NCBI GenBank assembly: GCA_002803225.1
Contig: NXFV01001959.1
Coordinates: 1 to 64,000, forward strand
DNA length: 64,000 nt
Source of the DNA: Gamarada debralockiae
Taxonomy: Eukaryota; Ascomycota; Leotiomycetes; Helotiales; Hyphodiscaceae
Reading direction: 5' to 3'
Program-made: the position numbers and the translations under genes
Notes under the pieces: generated by a model
Databases searched by the model: none
Told to the model about the DNA's origin: nothing
Seen by the model: only the letters and a program-made list of their open reading frames with translations
Part shown: one piece after another, positions 11,313 to 24,061 of the stretch
Position numbering within the stretch: the first letter of the stretch is position 1
How the letters are laid out: each line of letters starts with the position of its first letter

Positions 11313-11898
11313 ATGAACAATCGCCCAATGCCACCCCATCGACGGCCTCAGCCACCCCATCGACGGCCTCAGCCACCCAGTCCGGCCAATCCCTCTCACC
11401 AGATGAGCGATTGGTTTCCGCTCTCCAGTACCTGCATATCTAAGTCTTGCTTCTCCGGCTACTGCATCCCGCCCACCCAGGCTCAATCGCTCGATCAAAA
11501 CCAGCGCATGGCCCCTGCCTCCGCATCTGTACAACCACAATCGCCCACCCAGACTCAGCAATTGAGACCGAAACGATCCTTCCCACCTTCGGGCGGTGTC
11601 ATGACAGAGCATTTCTTTGAGATCGACCCAGAAAAACGATCTGGTGATCCTACTCTCGTCTCGGCCGCATCAGTCGCCGCCCAGAGAGAGAGTCCGCCGA
11701 TCGCTCATCCAAGATGAACGATTGCGTTCCCGTCCTGCTATCAATGTCGCACCACTAAGCCCGGCCACCGCGCCCGCCCCTCCTCCGATTCCCTACAACT
11801 CTCATCCCCGCTACTCTCTTCCACCCGGCCCACTGGCTCCACCCCCCTCCTCCTCTCGCCGACCGGGAGAGGGTCGTCGGGATGATTTGAGCGATTGA
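11313..11898 (+). pseudogene. Proline-rich reading frames broken by a frameshift
   Basis: A frame from 11313 encodes a Pro/Gln/Ser-rich stretch (HRRPQPPHRRPQPP, then SVQPQSPTQTQQLRPKRSFP) to a stop at 11717. A different frame takes over from about 11690 to 11898 and continues in the same style (SPATAPAPPPIPYNSHPRY). The same composition across a frame change suggests a frameshifted, disordered protein. A perfect 21-bp tandem duplication starts at 11331. Function unknown; chance open frames in GC-rich sequence remain possible. Confidence 0.3.
11331..11372 (+). repeat. Perfect 21-bp tandem duplication
   Basis: CCACCCCATCGACGGCCTCAG at 11331-11351 is repeated exactly at 11352-11372, followed by a partial third copy. 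If translated, it gives a HRRPQPP repeat. Confidence 0.8.
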
Positions 11899-12128
11899 GC
11901 GGTGGAGTTCTGTGCTGTTATCCGATTTGAATCGTTCAAAGCTTTTGAACGATTGAGGCTCCATATCATGCCAATGACGAGGATTGAACCACTGAGAAAG
12001 TTAGAACAATCAGAACATCAGATGCGATTTAACCCGAGGGACGTTCCCGCCTTGCCAAGCCGGGGGATACTTGGATGTATTTCTCATTTCCCTACAGCTA
12101 CTCATTATTCTTGAATCCTTGATATTCG

Positions 12129-14273
12129 TTATCCCTGCATTCCCTCATGCCCCTGCCTCGCAATCCACTCCTCCGCACTACCAGGGGTCAGGACCGTTTC
12201 CCCCGGATCCATCCCCCTCAGATTATCCATCCCACCTTCCATACCCTCCAACTCCTCAGCCCCCAGCTGCGGTGGATCAACTCCCATTCCTGCAGCCAAC
12301 AGATCCATCCTCGTACTCGCCAACTTCGTCATATCAAAAGAATCGGATTGAAGGTGGAGAAGAGAGCGATAGTGAGAGATGGTGTTGGACCAGAACTCGA
12401 TATCGTGTGTTGTTACGCTGGTTAGGAGTTGGAAAAACATGAATGTACCTGAGAGGGCGAAGTTGATTCTTGTCATTGCTGTTCATTCATCAGCTTTTAC
12501 GATAAATCCTGAATACAGGAATGTGGGAATAAAAGGAAAAGAAGCGAAAGGGTGCATACGACTCCACCAAAAAGCCCTCAGCCTCGAGACGTTTAGGTTT
12601 TCGAGAAAGCTCACGATGTGGAGGAGCGTAGTCTTAGCATGTTGCCGAATCGTAAGATATCCGGGGTGATTTATAGGCAAACACCTCAACATCGCCCTAT
12701 AGAGCACAATCTCCACCGTATAAAACGCCAGTATAACCGTTCCGCTTGAATCGAGCAACGTATTCACATTATATAGTTGATATAAATGCTCTTCATGGAA
12801 GGCGTGGATCCGGGATTGGAAATCATCCATGATGCTATACAAAACCTCAATCGGGAGCGACTTGACGCGATCCATGGCTTTGAGCGTGTAGAAAGTGGAG
12901 AGTAAATCGGAGAGAATGGTAGTCAAGTTCGCCATAGCGACGAATTGCAGCGCAGGCATCACGCTAATAGGTTCGTTATTTAAACCCGTATGGGAGAAGT
13001 TGTCTAAGGTGAGCATTGGGACGTTGGAATGCTCGTCATTGAGGTAAGAAGGGCGGCCGAGTCCGAGAGCTGACCATTTGTCTTGAATGTACAAAGCCCA
13101 CCAGATACGTAGCCTTCGGTTGGCGTCTGAGGGCGACAAACTCCACGCCAAGGGGTCGACGTTCAGGCCTAGATCGTGAGCCATGCCTACGACGGCGCCG
13201 ATGTCGCCCCAGAGGCCAGGGAGGGTGGGCGCGCGGTGGATGGTGTTGTGGTGTTGGAGGAAGAGAAGGCAGGCTTCTATTGTTTCGAGACGGGGGTGGC
13301 GTCTTTCTATTGGTAACCTTATATCCGATTCAGCAGCTGTCCAAGTCATGTGATAGAAGGGGGGGCTTACGCTTGGTGAACGAAGTCGGAAAGGCCTTTG
13401 AAGCAGGGCACAGTATCTTGGCAAAATGGACTTGCGAGATTGTACATCATAGCGAGAAGAGGATCTCCAGTCTTTGGCTCTGAATTGAAGCGAGAGGGGT
13501 CGAGTAAAGGGTAGGACACATGAACAACGTCAAAGTATGTTCGTAGGAGCTCGTCACGGTATGGTCCGACGATTGCTTCTGTGTCTGTGGTGGGATAGTA
13601 ATCTGGACGAGCGTCTAGATGGCTGTCTGGTGCAACCTGATCAAGTGTAAGCAAAGTCATATCCAAAAAGGGGAGAATGGGACCTCCAGTGAAATGTATA
13701 GGAAGATCATTGTCGCCCTTTATTCGCAAACACGCCCAATCAGAGGCTTTATAACAGTTCAAATGATTGAAGGAGCAGTGCCTACTCATATCAGCGTCAC
13801 TAAAAACTCAAGGTCCCCTCTCAAACTCACCTCAAAACAAAAGGATCCTGATCCCCACTCAACCCAACAAATTGACAAATCCACTCACTCGCAGCTGCTT
13901 TACTCGGTCTTCCACTCCCATTACTCGCAGCAAAGCTTGGAACAAGGCTGGAAGGAATCGACGTCGTGGAACTCGAACTACTCGTCGAAGCTCTTGGTCT
14001 CGCAGCAGGTTGCCTATTCCTCCTCACATTAGGAGGAAGGACGTATTTGCAGCTCTCTCCTCGGGTTTTACATAGAGAGCAATTTTTCTCGTATGCGTCT
14101 CTCGTGCAGCAGATTTTGCGTTTTCGACATGCGTCACAACTGGGTAGAGATTAGAAATTGGAGGATAACAGTAGTGGGAATGATACGAACGGTCGTTCTT
14201 TCCTGGATTTGTATTTTCGTCCTACTTTTGTTTGAGTCTCCATGTTTGCCCTTTCAGTCTGCTGTTTCGTCAT
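12129..14273 (-). CDS. Zn2Cys6 fungal-type transcription factor
   Basis: Spliced model: 14273-14191, 14139-13831, 13781-13371, 13317-12560, 12478-12129; introns 51, 49, 53 and 81 nt; 636 residues in one frame. The zinc cluster is complete in CX2CX6CX8CX2CX6C spacing (Cys 29, 32, 39, 48, 51, 58), starting RPCDACRKRK; the first intron falls inside its first cysteine region. A Ser-rich linker follows. The middle carries the fungal-specific transcription factor domain: WGDIGAVVGMAHDLGL, then RRLRIWWALYIQDKWSALG. The block RAFWWS joins across the last intron to a SGTFMFFQLLTS segment, as expected in this family. The first intron donor (GTTCGT) is weak but is the only one that keeps frame. Likely a nuclear regulator; target unknown. 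Confidence 0.87.
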
Positions 14274-15223
14274 GCCCTCAATAACTCAATTCATTGGCTG
14301 TGTATTAACTCTTTCTTCCCTCGAGTTAATCACATAAACCCATGCGCCGATTCAACTTCTCCAGATGAGGGGAAACAAAAGCAAAGGTAACAGAATAGCA
14401 AGGTATGAGACAATGGGCAAGAGAAGCTTCAAGACGTGAAGTTGAAGAAACAAAGGCATAACGAGATTTGGAGCTCCATACCGTAATTGCGGAGTAGAAC
14501 CGGCCATCGTACGGGACCCTGGCAAGTGGAGTGGTGTTCCCCTGGATAAGGCTCACATCCCATCTTTGAGCCCCTGCAGCTGATTCGTTCTTGGCAGATA
14601 CTAAACCTCTTCAACCAATCAACGGTAGTATTGAATATCGTGATTAGATTCCTGACTCGTGGGACTCGCTAGTTATCTGAACGATATGGACCTTTCGCAG
14701 CGTGAGGGTAGCACCCATCTGGAGTATCGAAGCCTAAAAGTCTGAATCTTGACAGAAGCTTGGGATGATGTACCGCTGCCCAGCAAGCCTCAGTCTGTTC
14801 TCCTATGGCCTGAGAAGTGATTGGTGATCGAGTCATGGAAATTAAAAGATGGGAAGATCGATGAGTAGTTTCTGTCAGCGGCCAACTTGGAGTTGGCCGC
14901 TCTCAGCCTCGCTATTCACCGACAAATTGCCGGAAGCCACTTTTGCAGCCGGAGCAGTGCCGGTATCTTTGCCCAATTGTTGCCCCTTGATTTGTCCATC
15001 GAAGGCCAACGATGTAATGATGGGAGCCTTATTTATTGTACAACTCCTAAAGTCTAGATCTTGATAACCAGGTCCAGAAGCTTTGCAGGATGAATGCAAA
15101 AAAAAAGGGGAGGGGTTCTTCACTTGATCAAATGACGCACGACGCACTCAAACGTGAGCAATATTTGTTGCTTGTCCTGACAACTATCCTATACTTCGAG
15201 CCGTCGCCTCTCCAGATCCAGAT
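14274..15223. other. Intergenic region, no supported gene
   Basis: This holds the promoter of the Zn2Cys6 gene (-) and the 3' flank of SEC59 (-). Frames at 14326, 14429 and 14875 are short and featureless. Confidence 0.6.
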
Positions 15224-18017
15224 CTAAATGTCTAATCCTTTAACACAAAGCCACAGCACCACGGGAACGACAACATTATCATTCCCACCCGTAAGTACAG
15301 CTTCCGTCAAGCTCGCCACTCCAGCCGCAACGCCCGCTTTCCCAATCGTCCAAACCCAAGAATCCTCATTATTAGACGGCCACCCCCCAATTCTAAGCCA
15401 TGCTTTTGCCAGTATCAACGCCAGACCCACGGCAGTAGCAAATGCTACGCTGCCTTCAATGCTTTTGCCGCCGCCCCAAATCCATTTGTGCCGGCCGTAT
15501 CGTCGTCCTACTAATGATGCTGCTGCATCGCCCATACCTACACAGATGACGCCGCTGACCATGCTGACTTCTCTTCGTGGGACCTCCCAGCCGGAGAGGT
15601 AGCCGCTGCCGGTTCGAGGGAGGTACCCGAGGGAGAGCCAGAGTGGGATTGCGCAGCCGATGAGGAGGAAAATATGTGATATTACTACAGGTCCTTTGAG
15701 ATCTCTTCCGTCTACATATGGGGTGAGGAAGTATGCCAAGGATTTGGAGAGTGGTGGCAGTTGAGATGCCCGGAACAGGTCGAGAAGTAAGAATATTGCG
15801 AGCATTAGACCTAATGCCAATGCTGCGAATGTCGGATCCACGTATGTGGCAGGGAGGAGCATCGCTACCATCATGAAATGAAAGACCTTCCGGCGAGTAT
15901 CAACCTCATAGACGGCCGACAGGCGAAAGACGATCGCTAGACCCACGATAATGATTCCCAGCCAGTATGCACAGATTATGAGTCGAGTGTTAGCTTCTCC
16001 GAAAGACGAATGCCTCAGATGCTCTACCCAGCCTAAATGGCATGATTCTTCATTTTCGAGGCCGCTACGAGTGGGAAGACAGATCCATCGTTGAAGATTC
16101 GCGGTCACGACCTCCATCCTGAATTGCGGTAGGTCTCCAAAGAGATAACCAAGCGCCCATCCTACTGGCTCGTTCTCCTGTAAGGCGAACCTCCCGACAT
16201 ATTCTCTGATGCCGACCAATATGATGGCCAAGACACAGACGTAAACGTAGGCCGCATAGAGCCACTTTCTTATTGTTGCTTGCGTCTGCGTAAGGGCGAA
16301 GAAAGACTGCGCACTCGCCGATGCAGATCTCTTCTTCCGACCCGATGGTGTCCTCTTGCTGGACTTTGGGCGTATATTGGTGAGTGTAGGTAAGGTATTT
16401 CGTCTCCTAGCAGTTGAAATGCCACCATTATTCGTCGTTCCATTCGGTTGTGGGAATGGATTGCCTGTAGATCGTTCAATTGCTGATATCGAGCCATTCT
16501 CAACGGCTACATTCCTTCGAGCGTCGATGTCTTTTATAGACAGTCTGAGATCGGACGCTGCACGTTGGTGGGCTGATTGCTCTACTTCATCTTCGTCACT
16601 CGAATCAGTCCCTACTGCGTCTCGAGCAAACCACGAAGTGCCCAGCTTTGCAAAGGATATCGGCCCTTGCGAAATTTTCAATCCTCTCTGGTTGAAGAGT
16701 TTCAAAGCCCCCGGGCGTCTGAAGCGCCATTTTGGAACTCTGGCCAAGGCAACACCCCATCTAAGGACACGAGAGCAGCTAACCAATATTCCAATCCCGC
16801 CGCCCCAAAGCAATGACTTTAGGATGATTGCTTGAGGTGACTTTGCCAATATGAGTAACTCAATCAACCCAACCGAAAGTAGCTGCAATTCTGCAGGGAG
16901 GAGACTGGTAGTCGTCAGAGAATGCAAGGTCACACAAAGAGTCTCATGCAAGGGCTGCAATAACACTAAAATTTCAGGGCCAAATTGAGAGCTCTTGACG
17001 TTGTGCGCTTCGAGAGTTCGAGCGGAAACTGTAACATTTGACGAGAGAAGCGGAAAACAGGAGAGGGCCCAGTGCAGCGTATTGCAACCTTCAAGCCCTC
17101 CAATGGCTGGTATTAATTGTTTCGGTAGGGACGAAATTGCCAGTATGATGCTCGGTAGGAAGCCAGCGGGGTTGTTGATTGAGAGAAGCATTGAAACTAG
17201 CATGGTAATCGCAGGTGGGTATAGTAAAGGAGCAGGGTCGAAAGCCGCCGGAAGTATTAATGGGAATGGTTTCTTCCATAGTCGTGTAGGTTTTATGCGG
17301 CGTAGCATTCGTAGGGGGTAGATAGCAATTAGAGATGTCGTGATGAGAGCCTGGCATATTAATTCTGCCGCTGTCAGCTAAGCCCATCTCAGATTCAGAA
17401 TGGAGTTTACCTCTCTTCCACAGCTTAAGAAGCTGCCTGACTTCACGATTGAAACCCAAGATCGCACCAACGAAGACCAGTATCGCCGCCTCAGTTGCTC
17501 TTCTCACAATCTCCACCCGTCTCCTGTGCCGGAATTTCTCTGCGGCCTTCCGTACATCGTCATCGTTCAGTGCTGCAGATATTGCAGCTCGCCGTAGACT
17601 GACAGGTGTCTTTTGTATATCATCATCGAGTATCGCGGGTGATAGTAAAGGGCTCGGCGTGCTCGACCATGTCCCTTCTGCACCCCTCAATCCCTTGTGT
17701 GGCCGTAGTTTTGGAGCTGGCAACCCTTTCAGAAAATGCTCATCGTCCGCCTCCGTTCCACTGTCACTATTTGCAAGTTCTCTATACCCCTCCGTCAAGA
17801 GACTCGAGCTTTCTTGCTCCTCATCTTCTGTGTTTTGTGCTGACCGTAGGGGCGATTGCGTTGGAGGGGCATTTATGCTGAACTTCTCGGCGGCGTGAGG
17901 TATTTCGAATTGCTGTCTGTGGTATGGGTGAGGAGATCTCGATAATCGTCGGACTGTATCTTCTCGTAAGGACTGTGCATGCGGTGGAGATTGCGCGGGC
18001 TTGAGATGCTCAGGCAT
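15224..18017 (-). CDS. SEC59: Dolichol kinase
   Basis: Two exons, 18017-17411 and 17370-15224, with a 40-nt intron (GTAAAC, AGCTGAC branch, CAG); 917 residues. Dolichol kinase uses CTP to phosphorylate dolichol in the ER membrane, giving dolichyl phosphate for N-glycosylation, O-mannosylation and GPI anchors. The diagnostic polyprenol-kinase motif DTRRKVFHF is near residue 693, and the CTP-binding segment GMGDAAASLVGRRYG...GKSIEGS near 815. Many hydrophobic helices precede and follow. The N-terminal ~200 residues and a Ser/Arg-rich loop near 390-500 are low-complexity additions. Yeast Sec59 is far shorter; longer versions are usual in filamentous fungi. The start is the first ATG before a clean open frame. 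Confidence 0.93.
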
Positions 18018-20009
18018 CGCGGTCTGTTGATCTGACAGGACGGAGCTCAGAGTCGACCATGTCTCCGCGCCGGATGATAGGAATTCGTGAGCGAGAGATT
18101 GATTTGGAGACGAATAGATCAGGATGGTGAGCTTTGAAGCTGGGATGGAATGCGAAGCTGGATTTCATGTGAAGTGTCCATCATCTTGGTTCACATGCAA
18201 AATTGTTGAGTTACGGGCTCAATACGGCTTACAGGCGACGTAACATTTGCAAGGGAAGGCGATCCACAGCTCAGTTTTTCGGCGGAATATTGATCCGGCC
18301 ATATGTAAAGTCAATCGACTTCTATTCCGGGGATCGTGCAGGTCTTGAACTCAAGCATTTCCTAGTCAAGATATCTTCTGGTGGATGAAGCAAGATTCCA
18401 AATTTGGAGAAGCTCCAGTATTTCTCACAACACGGGTGTTTCCAATCATGTTCGAACAATTGGCCCATTGCGGGAAAAGACAACCATTTTTCAGACCGAC
18501 CAAATGACCCCTCAATCCCTTCTTAATGCCTGAAATTGACTCCCTCCGAAGTAGTCAAGACGTAGGGAAGAGAGTCCCAAGATCCCCATAGTCCAATTGC
18601 ATGTCATAATCGCGAAGACCACTCTGGCATCACCGTATCAGCCACAGCAAAGAGATCTCACACATCATGATCACTATAGCACGTAAATATGAACGCGTAG
18701 CCAGTGGGTGAATGGTTTCTAGCGCTTGATTAACCGTGTCAAATAAAAAGTGTGAAGAAGAAAGGAGAGAGTTGTGTTGCGCGGGGAGATATTTTGCAAC
18801 TAGCGCAGATGACTAAGCTCGCTGAGTTTCTCGCGGTCATCTTGAAATTTTCTTCGCGAAACATTCTCTTCTTCCTCAGCACAACGTCGCGACATCATCG
18901 GGGACCACCTGTCTGATCGAGCTTGATGCGTCTGTCCACGGTCTCAGTCTCCATCTGGATGAATAGCTCATTGTCATTGAGCGAAGCGCAAAGATGCCTC
19001 CAAGAATTGGGTCCGGATTGTTGACGGGACGATTTATTATGTCTGGTCACGGCATATTCCAGGTCGAAATGAGCATCTTCCAGCATACTGGAGCCTTCTC
19101 CTTTGCACAGCTACCTCTGATTCAGTTCTCTCATTATATCTGGTTCATCTTCGAATCAAAACCACATATTGCCTACCTCCTGCGCCTTTTGATGGACTTG
19201 AGCGTCACTTATTTCAATATCGTTCGTGGGATATAGAACCAACGGCCTAGACAGCCAGTCCAATCCACCCTGCTGGCGCTGATAAAGTGCGCCAGGCAGG
19301 ACTAATTGAGGACAAACAAATCAGTCAACCTTGGCCTTTCACTCTAGATGAGAGGGTGTGGGACGTGAAGTCATGTGAGCCATTCGGTGATTTTAGTTAG
19401 GAATAAATCAAGCCTTTCCATCAAAAATTTATTAGCGCAACATCTTCAGAGCCTACCAGTGTATCAAGTGCGTATGTTCCAGTGAATAGTGACTTTGGCC
19501 AAGCCGTATATCTCTGCTCTTCCTTGGACCACGTGATCAAGTCAAACCCGATCGGACTGTACCTCAGCCGTGTTCATTTCCTAGATTGTTTAAGTGAATG
19601 TAAATCCGCTAAAGAATGGCTTATGCCCTGCCCAAAAGGCATCCAGAATGAATGAGTGATAGAAGCAGATTGGGATATACATTGGGTCTCTCCGCCGTCA
19701 ATCTCCTCTCCAACCAAAATCCGAGAAAGTCAGCTTTGTTTGTTTAAGGGATGTTCATTTCATTTCCGGAGTAAATTTCTGTTTGTTTACCCTGCCTCAG
19801 AACCGACTTTTCTTCTACACATCTACACCTCCGGTCGCATAAAGAAGCCCAGGACAACGGCGGTACAGTACCGTACATGACAAAACGTCGCTCGCGAGCG
19901 ACAACACGTTTCATGCGACAATGAACGCAACACCAACAGCCCCGAACGCCTTTCGCTGCCATCAAAAGCCACAGTCGCCGACGCCAAACCAATAATACAT
20001 TGTTGTCTC
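18018..20009. other. Intergenic region, about 2 kb, no supported gene
   Basis: Frames at 18203, 18895, 18994 and 19656 are short, with no domain. A small inverted repeat (CCTGCTGGCGC with GCGCCAGGCAGG, one bulge) lies at 19269-19300. Promoter of SEC59 on one side and 3' flank of the next minus-strand gene on the other. Confidence 0.55.
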
Positions 20010-22901
20010 CTAAGTTTCCTTCGTAAAGAACGACATCAAGAACTTCGCCACCAGACGACCAGTGTTATTGATCTTGATGTCCTTCGGGTCCACATCGCAC
20101 CCGTAGTCGAGTAACATCGGTCTCTCGGAAAGTTGTTGCAGATCGTCACCTTCAACTCTGTCAGCTACTCTCCCTTCGCTCTGCCCAAAAACATTCAACT
20201 TACGTGCATTACACACCATGCGATAAATCGACCGCACCATCGTCTCCGTCTTTGGATCCAACCTCGTCTCACTCTCATTCTGCACCGCTCTCAAAGGATT
20301 GAACCCTCCTTCCCTAGCCCCACCATTCCCCTCTTTCCTCGTCTTAAAAATCTCATGAAAAAGCCTCGTACACTTTTCATACGGATATTCCTCCACAGCT
20401 TCACAAGCCGCCCGACTTTGCTCTCTCCTATAGTCACTCTTATCCCCTTCTTTAATCTTATCGCACACCACAAACGTGTCAGCAGCGGTCTGCAAGCCCT
20501 CGATACAGAGACAGAGCACGAGAATGGCGCAGAAGGAGGGACCCCAAGCATCTTTAGTTCGCGAGCGCATGGATTTCTCCAGTCCTTCGAGAAGCTCGCG
20601 CGTAATTTCGCGGTGCAAGCGATACATTACGAATTTTATCTGGCGGTTGAGGAGGCGGGAGGAGAGATAGGGCTCTGGTGGGACACCGTAGTTGGGGGAG
20701 CGCTCGTACACGTTTGCTGCTGAGTCTGAGGTGAAAGTTACGAGGGAACCCATGAAGTAGTGGATGGCGTGCAACATAAGTGCGCTGCGAACCAATGACG
20801 ACTTTAAAGATTTCGGTCAGCAAATGCTCGTCCAAGTATTGAAAAGGGGAGAGCTCACATCAGTACTACTACAATACTGCCTCACAATCTCCAAAACCAA
20901 CAGCGGCACCTTCGTATCATGGCCCGCAGTGGTTTGAGCTGGATACTGGCGGTTCGCAACCATCTGCTCAATATGATCTCTCAAAGTCTTCTTCAAATCA
21001 CTTGCTGACAAAGCCATCAATCTACAAAAACAGTCAGTATATGCTTAATAAGGAAAGAAGAGCAGAGTCCAGAAGAGTTTTGGGAGTTTCAAGACAGCTT
21101 CTACTCAACAGACATCTGTTTCAGAGTAAAAATTGGGAGCAAACTCGTGAACCGTCACGGAAAGAAAGATAGATGGCCCGGAGAATTTGCTTACCCCACT
21201 GGTGCACTATACCTGCACAAGAACTGGGATTTCTGCTCCTCGGTCTCAACAGTCAAGTGATGTTGCCGGAGAAGTTCGGACTCCCAGCCGTGGCTGGGAT
21301 TGAAGAAATGAGTGTGGAGTTTCATGGGCGCGAAGGCGGAGCCGGTGCTGACTTCGACTTCGAGGCCGTTGCCGATAAAGCCGCTGCTATGTTCGTTTAT
21401 GAGGGATTCGATTTCGCGTTTGTGGAGGTGGGAGTGGAGATAGTCTTGATTTTGTTAGCGGTGCTGCTTATACGGCGGAATGAGGGGGGAAGTGAGAGCG
21501 GGGAGTACCTGGGAAGAAAGTTTCTTCGTAGTCGATGAATCCGGATCGTGAGCAGAGCTGGTCTGCTGATGGTGACTTCTTTGAGCAGTATTTGAGGCAT
21601 CGCTCACAGACATCGCCCTCCGAACACTGTCAAGTGATTAGCTCGAGGTATCATTCGTATCGCTGCGAATCGATGGAAGGGAGAGACCAATTCGATGAAG
21701 TCACTTGACCACCAAGAGTTCCTCAAACGATCGAGGACAGAACTAATTCCGGCAAGCCGATGAGGGAGGGATTTGTGGTATTGAAACCACACCAAAGAGT
21801 TTTGCTGATGGCAGCACTTACTGGAACCTTCAACAGCCAACAAGTCCAACAAGCCTTCACCTTTCTCACCCTCGCCGCCTTTTCCTTCACCTCTTTCTCT
21901 AACTTCCCCTTCCTCCTTCCAGAACCGTGCTGCCTCTCCTCCTCAGCATGCTTACTCACAAACATCAACCCACCCTTCCCCACAACGATGTGTTCCCATC
22001 CCGGAGATACAGCTTTGTCCTTTCTCCCTGATCCAGGAGCGAGTTTGGAGGAGCGGCTGCTCGATTTCTTGGTATGAGACCTTGACTTACTTGGTGGCGA
22101 CTGGACTTCAGGCTCGGGAGAGAGTCCAAAGGCAACATAGGAAGGTTCATAGCGTGGAACGCGAAGCTCGTTTTGGCTCCATGGTGGAGAGAACCTGTTC
22201 TGTGGCTTTGGAGTTGGAGATGACGATTCTGTGGCGCTCATCTGGTAGGTCCTGCTCAGGGTGTAGTTCTCTAAGGTCTCTTGGTAGATGCTGCTACTGG
22301 CAGCTTGATATTGATATGCAGTATATTGAGGCTCTGGTTCTTTTTCTGTCAGCTCTTGATCATAGCCTTGGAAGGAGAACTCACTCTGGGCTCCGAGATC
22401 CTGGAGAATCATCTGCTGGTCATGGGCTTGGGCTGGAAGTTGGAAATCCTGTATGGCGTCTTGATCAACAACAAGGTCCGCTCCTTCCTCCCATGGTGGT
22501 GAATAGTATGCTTGTTGGCCTAGTTCTGAAGCCTCTTCAGAGGTCTGATTCGAGCCAGAGCCATTGGAATAGGCACCAGAAGATGGATTCTGGACCATAA
22601 CATACCCACCCATCGTACCCGGTACCCCACCACTTGGTGTGTCGGCATTGATGTAGCTTGTGGCTGGCGAGCTGATTGACCCAACTTTTTCGCTTCCATC
22701 GCGCTGCCAATCCATGGCCATCGCTCCACATTCTTCCCAGTATTCAACTTGATTGATGGGTTGGGATACGACGGCGTAGTCTTGTGGAATGATTGGATCG
22801 ATTGTCTGAGCATTCGTTGGCTTTGGATGACCGTGCGAACGCTCCTGGCGAGGCTGATCTCTGCCTCGATGGCGTCTGGCGGGATAGCCTTGACCAGCCA
22901 T
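20010..22901 (-). CDS. Transcription factor with a Zn2Cys6-like cluster in the middle of the protein
   Basis: Spliced model: 22901-21822, 21626-21509, 21444-21195, 21021-20859, 20801-20204, 20155-20010; introns 195, 64, 173, 57 and 48 nt; 784 residues in one frame. The ATG at 22901 has good context (CACAATGG); an upstream in-frame ATG at 23012 would add 37 residues. The first ~350 residues are Ser/Gln/Tyr-rich and disordered, like an activation region. A basic stretch then leads into the cluster KACWTCWLLKVPCSEGDVC and ERCLKYC (Cys 351, 354, 361, 367, 370, 374), with an intron right after the second cysteine pair. The C-terminal ~400 residues look helical. The last intron uses CAGAG because the first CAG is too close to the branch point; skipping it also keeps frame. 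Targets unknown. Confidence 0.78.
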
Positions 22902-24061
22902 TGTGGATGAAGTAAAATTGAGTCTCCGAAACTGGTCAGTTGCTGTCTGGGGTAGCTGAACGTGAGTGAGATTGTGTGAAACGATGGGATAAGGCTGAGC
23001 GAAGATGCACAAAAGTATTCACAAGAAGTGTACAAAAAGAGCTGAAATGGGTCAAAATGGGGTTCAAATGTACTCGGTCGGGAGGCGGCCGATATATGCT
23101 CGGGGATGGAGGGTTCACAGTCTGGGGGGAGCCAGGTTGCTTGAGGTATGCCCAAGAGAGAGCCTCACGTCGTCTTTCGGTAACGAATCCGTCACCGGTG
23201 TGGCTTTTGCAAGGGTGTCGTGGAGGAATGCACGATAAGAGAAGCCTATCGCGAGGCCTGCAACGATTTTGGCATGTGGGGTAGGGAAAGGTCTGCTAAA
23301 TTGTGTTGTATTCGCTACTGGATTACATCCCTCCAACGCATGCACGAATCGAGCCCATTCCCTTTTCGTCACCGTTCCTCCATGAGGTAAGACGGCCACT
23401 TCCGAAAATTCATCTGACAAAAGCCAACACAAAACGTTCCCCCACACGCCCAGTTCTGCTGCGCTATTCTGTAAATCAATCCGCCAATTCGCGGCCTCCC
23501 AATGCGCGCTTGAAAGTACAGCAATCAAACCCTCCAGAAAACGCCACAACGGTGAATAAAAGCAGAAAAGATCAAACAGGTGCAGGAGCACCGACCACCC
23601 GCTAAACTGACCCTTTGGGTGCTCCTGTACATGAAACCGGAACGGGCTTTCAAAGATCTGCGTGAAGTCAACGGTCCGTTGTCCGCATGGAAGTCCAAGG
23701 AGCAGATCCGCAAGGCTGAGATCTGGAGAGCAGGCTATCCGGTAGTTTGACCAAAAAATTCCAGGGGACTCAATCATGCCAATGGGCAATGATGCGTGGC
23801 TGGAGAAGGCTCCCCAAAATTGACAGAAACGCCGGTCATTGGTCCAACTGAAATAGAAAATCCAAAAAGGGTATCGAATTGACAGCGAAAGGGGATCTTC
23901 ACTGCAACTGCATGTCCAACGGTCAATGTACTGAATGAGGCAGAAAAAAACATAACTCCACGGGAAAGTATATATCCACTCGATCACGTTTCGGGAAAAG
24001 ACGCCAACGGGCGAGGATGCAACGTAAGTCGTGCAATCATAATGTAACTAAGAGACTTCAA
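22902..24061. other. Long upstream region of the preceding regulator
   Basis: This contains a 290-residue open frame on the minus strand (23987-23115), rich in Trp, Phe and Cys, with no recognisable domain. I treat it as a chance frame or leader region, not a gene. The length suggests a long 5' UTR/promoter for the gene at 20010-22901. Confidence 0.45.

Noticed and set aside
11304..11612. 102-codon minus-strand frame with GWLRPSMGW repeats
   Set aside because: Arises from the 21-bp tandem duplication read backwards; no start context or domain.
19269..19300. Short inverted repeat as a terminator or ncRNA
   Set aside because: Eukaryotic context, one bulge, and no gene end nearby.
21760..22600. 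Plus-strand frames opposite the mid-cluster regulator
   Set aside because: Antisense readings of a well-supported spliced gene.
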